Positions 61,466 to 64,000 of a DNA stretch of 64,000 nt are shown piece by piece; the stretch's first letter is position 1, and each line of letters starts with the position of its first letter. Source of the DNA: Ewingella allii (lineage in GTDB: Bacteria > Pseudomonadota > Gammaproteobacteria > Enterobacterales > Enterobacteriaceae); assembly GCF_044430645.1 (NCBI RefSeq), contig NZ_JAWUDN010000008.1:162695-226694 (forward strand). Direction: 5' to 3'. The notes under the pieces are model-generated. The model saw nothing but the letters and a program-made list of their open reading frames with translations. It made no database searches and was not told the DNA's origin. A program made the translations under genes and the position numbers.

Positions 61466-63805
61466 ATGAAGCAAATCCGAGTGTTAGCCCAGTATTACGT
61501 TGATCTGATGGTCAAGCTGGGATTGGTACGTTTTTCTTTGCTATTGGCATCCGCGCTAGTGGTGCTGGCGATGATTGTGCAAATGGCCGTGACCATGCTG
61601 CTGCGTGGGCAGGTTGATAGCATTGACGTGGTGCGTTCAATCTTCTTTGGTTTGCTGATAACCCCTTGGGCGGTCTATTTCCTCTCGGTGGTGGTCGAAC
61701 AGCTGGAAGAGTCCCGCCAGCGTTTGTCGCGCTTGGTCGATAAGCTCGAAGAGATGCGCCATCGCGACCTGACCCTAAATCAGCAGCTGAAGGACAACAT
61801 CACCCAGCTGAATCAGGAGATCGCCGACCGTATCAAGGCGGAAGAAGCGCGTTTGGCCGTGGTCGACAAGCTGAAACTCGAGATGCACCACCGCGAACAG
61901 GCGCAGATTGAACTGAGCCAGCAATCGGCTCTGCTCCGCTCCTTCCTCGATGCCTCGCCGGATTTGGTTTACTACCGCAACGAAGACAAGGAGTTCTCCG
62001 GCTGTAACCGCGCCATGGAGTTGCTGACCGGTAAAAGCGAGAAGCAGCTTATTGGGCTAACCCCCAATGATGTTTACAGCCCGGACATTGCCGAGAAAGT
62101 GGTGGAAACCGATGAGAAAGTCTTCCGCCACAATGTCTCTTTAACCTACGAGCAGTGGCTGGTGTATCCCGACGGGCGCAAAGCCTGTTTCGAGCTGCGC
62201 AAAGTGCCGTTTTATGACCGAATTGGTAAGCGCCATGGCCTGATGGGCTTCGGGCGTGATATTACCGAGCGTAAGCGCTATCAGGACGCGCTGGAGAACG
62301 CCAGCAGGGAAAAGACCACCTTTATCTCTACTATCAGCCACGAGCTGCGTACGCCGCTTAACGGCATCGTGGGGCTAAGCCGCATTCTGCTGGACACCCA
62401 TCTCAACGAAGAGCAGCACAACTACCTGAAAACCATTCACGTCAGCGCCATCACCCTTGGCAACATTTTTAATGACATCATTGAGATGGATAAGCTCGAG
62501 CGCCGCAAAGTGCAGCTGGATAACCAGCCGGTGGACTTCACCGGTTTCCTGTCGGATCTGGAAAACCTCTCCGGCCTGCTGGTTCAGCCTAAAGGCCTGA
62601 AGTTCGTGATGCAGCCCGATTTGCCGATGCCAGACAAAATCGTCACCGACGGCACCCGTTTGCGACAAATCCTGTGGAATCTGATTGGTAACGCGGTCAA
62701 GTTCACTCACGACGGCGAAATCGTGGTGCGCGTCCATCATGACGGCAGTGAGCATCTGCGCTTTGAAGTGCAGGATTCGGGAATGGGCATTCCGAAAGAT
62801 GAACAAGAGAAGATCTTCGCCATGTATTACCAGGTGAAAGATAAGAACGGCGGCAAGCCTGCCACCGGCACCGGGATTGGCCTGGCGGTGTCTAAACGCC
62901 TGGCGCAAAGCATGGGCGGCGATATCACCGTGTGCAGCGAAAAGGGGCAGGGTTCTTGCTTCACGCTGAGCGTTATCGCGCCTACGCTTGATGAACCCGT
63001 CGCCGAGAGCGAAGAGGAAGAGGATCTGCCGCTGCCGGCGCTGAACGTGCTGCTGGTGGAGGATATCGAGCTGAATGTCATCGTGGCGCGCTCGGTACTG
63101 GAGAAGCTCGGCAACAGCGTTGACGTGGCAATGAATGGCCACGACGCACTGCAAATGTTCGATCCGGACGAATACGATTTGGTGCTGCTCGACATTCAGC
63201 TACCGGACATGACCGGGCTGGTTATCGCTCGCAAACTTCGTCAGGACTATGCCGGCCAGCATCTCCCACCGTTGGTGGCGTTGACCGCCAACGTACTGAA
63301 AGACAAGAAAGAGTATCTCGATGCCGGTATGGATGACGTACTGAGTAAGCCGCTCTCCGTGGCGGCGCTGACTGCCATGATCCAGCAGTTTTGGGATCAT
63401 CAACCTGAAGAATTGCCTACTGAGGAAAAAACCGTGGTCGCAAAAGCTAACGAGTCAGTGCTCGATGTCGCCATGCTGGAACAGTACATGGAGTTGGTTG
63501 GGCCGGGGCTGATTTACCAGAGTGCGGATATGTTTGAGAAAATGATGCCGGATTATCTCGCGGTGCTTGATTCCAACATGGTCGCCCGCGACCAAAAAGG
63601 CATTGCGGAAGAGGGCCATAAGATCAAAGGCGCGGCCGGGTCGGTAGGGCTTAAGCATCTACAAGTGCTAGCACAGCAAATTCAAACGCCGACATTGCCA
63701 GCTTGGTGGGATAACGTTCAGGAGTGGATCGATGAGTTGAAGCTTGAATGGCGTAATGATGTGCGAATTTTACGTGAATGGACGGCAAACGCTGAAAAAA
63801 AATAA
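61466..63805 (+). CDS. arcB: ArcB, hybrid sensor kinase for respiratory state
   Basis: ArcB senses the quinone redox state and phosphorylates ArcA. From the ATG at 61466 (MKQIRVLAQYYVDL; AGGGA upstream) it has 779 residues (E. coli 778). It carries two membrane segments (about 24-44 and 58-77), a coiled-coil and a PAS domain with the redox cysteines Cys180 and Cys241. These are followed by a kinase with His292 (SHELRTPLNG), a receiver with Asp576 (LLLDIQLP) and an HPt with His718 (EEGHKIKGAAGS). The full phosphorelay is intact. Two additional cysteines (490, 498) lie in the ATPase domain. The arcZ terminator overlaps its stop codon on the other strand. Confidence 0.98.
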   Translation: MKQIRVLAQYYVDLMVKLGLVRFSLLLASALVVLAMIVQMAVTMLLRGQVDSIDVVRSIFFGLLITPWAVYFLSVVVEQLEESRQRLSRLVDKLEEMRHRDLTLNQQLKDNITQLNQEIADRIKAEEARLAVVDKLKLEMHHREQAQIELSQQSALLRSFLDASPDLVYYRNEDKEFSGCNRAMELLTGKSEKQLIGLTPNDVYSPDIAEKVVETDEKVFRHNVSLTYEQWLVYPDGRKACFELRKVPFYDRIGKRHGLMGFGRDITERKRYQDALENASREKTTFISTISHELRTPLNGIVGLSRILLDTHLNEEQHNYLKTIHVSAITLGNIFNDIIEMDKLERRKVQLDNQPVDFTGFLSDLENLSGLLVQPKGLKFVMQPDLPMPDKIVTDGTRLRQILWNLIGNAVKFTHDGEIVVRVHHDGSEHLRFEVQDSGMGIPKDEQEKIFAMYYQVKDKNGGKPATGTGIGLAVSKRLAQSMGGDITVCSEKGQGSCFTLSVIAPTLDEPVAESEEEEDLPLPALNVLLVEDIELNVIVARSVLEKLGNSVDVAMNGHDALQMFDPDEYDLVLLDIQLPDMTGLVIARKLRQDYAGQHLPPLVALTANVLKDKKEYLDAGMDDVLSKPLSVAALTAMIQQFWDHQPEELPTEEKTVVAKANESVLDVAMLEQYMELVGPGLIYQSADMFEKMMPDYLAVLDSNMVARDQKGIAEEGHKIKGAAGSVGLKHLQVLAQQIQTPTLPAWWDNVQEWIDELKLEWRNDVRILREWTANAEKK

Positions 63806-63911
63806 CCCCAGCCTAGGCCGGGGTGCGCGAATACTGCGCCAACACCAGGGAAATCGTTAACCCGCGTTAATTCTTAGGGTTTTGGTTTCGCAGGTTTTGG
63901 TCAATTCGACG
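63795..63911 (-). ncRNA. arcZ: ArcZ small RNA
   Basis: The minus strand carries the conserved 3' half of ArcZ, an Hfq-dependent sRNA that activates rpoS and represses flhDC and other mRNAs. It reads ATTTCCCTGGTGTTGGCGCA followed by GTATTCGCGCACCCCGG, then the terminator stem (63806-63813 with 63816-63823) and eight U residues ending near 63795. This matches the E. coli seed and processed region almost base for base. The 5' half is diverged. The start near 63911 is estimated from a TATTAG -10 (63918-63923). Position beside arcB is as in E. coli. ArcZ also destabilises arcB mRNA, and ArcA represses arcZ. Confidence 0.92.
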
Positions 63912-64000
63912 TAAAGTCTAATAGGGGTCAGTTTGGATATCGAAAATTATTGTACGTTAAGGCTATTTTTTGACCTTTCGACTTTAGCTGGTCTCAGCCG

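Noticed and set aside
1..64000. IS elements, prophage genes, CRISPR arrays, tRNA or rRNA genes
   Set aside because: No transposase, integrase, phage structural gene, regular spaced repeat or recognisable tRNA/rRNA sequence was seen on either strand.

Overview
The window is chromosomal DNA from a gamma-proteobacterium of the order Enterobacterales. Nearly every protein resembles its Escherichia coli counterpart closely over full length, and the core blocks (csrD-mreBCD-maf-rng-yhdP-tldD, npr-rapZ-ptsN-hpf-rpoN-lptBAC-kdsCD-yrbG, mlaFEDCB-ibaG-murA, zapG-degQS, rplM-rpsI-sspAB, gltBD, arcB) keep the E. coli gene order. The overall layout is not E. coli-like: tldD and pmbA, about a quarter of the genome apart in K-12, lie 8 kb apart here, and the accessory genes differ. 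A Yersiniaceae-type genus (Rahnella, Ewingella or Serratia relatives) is plausible, but I cannot prove the genus. No rRNA, tRNA, IS element, prophage or CRISPR array was seen.

Layout. 0.1-12.8 kb: csrD, rod-shape genes mreBCD, maf, rng, the giant AsmA-like yhdP and tldD, all on the plus strand. 12.9-17.2 kb: aaeR and the divergent aaeXAB efflux operon. 17.4-19.7 kb: a succinate-semialdehyde dehydrogenase-like gene, then a secreted barnase-type RNase with its barstar (yhcO). 19.8-22.9 kb: darP, pmbA, cytochrome b562 and rnk with a leader attenuator. 23.3-32.3 kb: the main accessory region. It is a PTS-linked operon with a stand-alone PRD protein, an SFCGS glycine-rich protein, DUF4312, the membrane proteins DUF4311 and DUF4310, an amidohydrolase/deacetylase, a DgaE-like ammonia-lyase and a DgaF-like KDGP aldolase. 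A periplasmic lactonase-type propeller and an MtlR/BglG-type activator follow. 32.4-40.5 kb, minus strand: nitrogen PTS, sigma-54, LPS transport and Kdo genes. 40.8-45.7 kb: the Mla lipid-transport operon, ibaG and murA. 45.8-54.6 kb: degS, degQ, zapG, zapE, rplM-rpsI, sspAB and a GH1 glycosidase. 54.7-63.8 kb: gltD and gltB on the minus strand, then arcB. The conserved sRNA ArcZ lies on the minus strand right behind arcB.

How the genes work together. The window is rich in cell-envelope functions (MreBCD, YhdP, LptABC, KdsC/D, MlaB-F, MurA, DegS/Q, ZapE/G) and in phosphorelay control (PTSNtr proteins, PRD/EIIA/EIIB domains, ArcB). The 23-32 kb locus is the best candidate for an undescribed system. 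Its catabolic enzymes suggest conversion of an N-acylated amino-sugar acid (for example N-acetylglucosaminate) to KDGP, then pyruvate and glyceraldehyde-3-phosphate. Its uptake machinery has no recognisable EIIC, and the SFCGS cysteine loop may play an EIIB-like role. These functional links are inferences from domain content and gene order.
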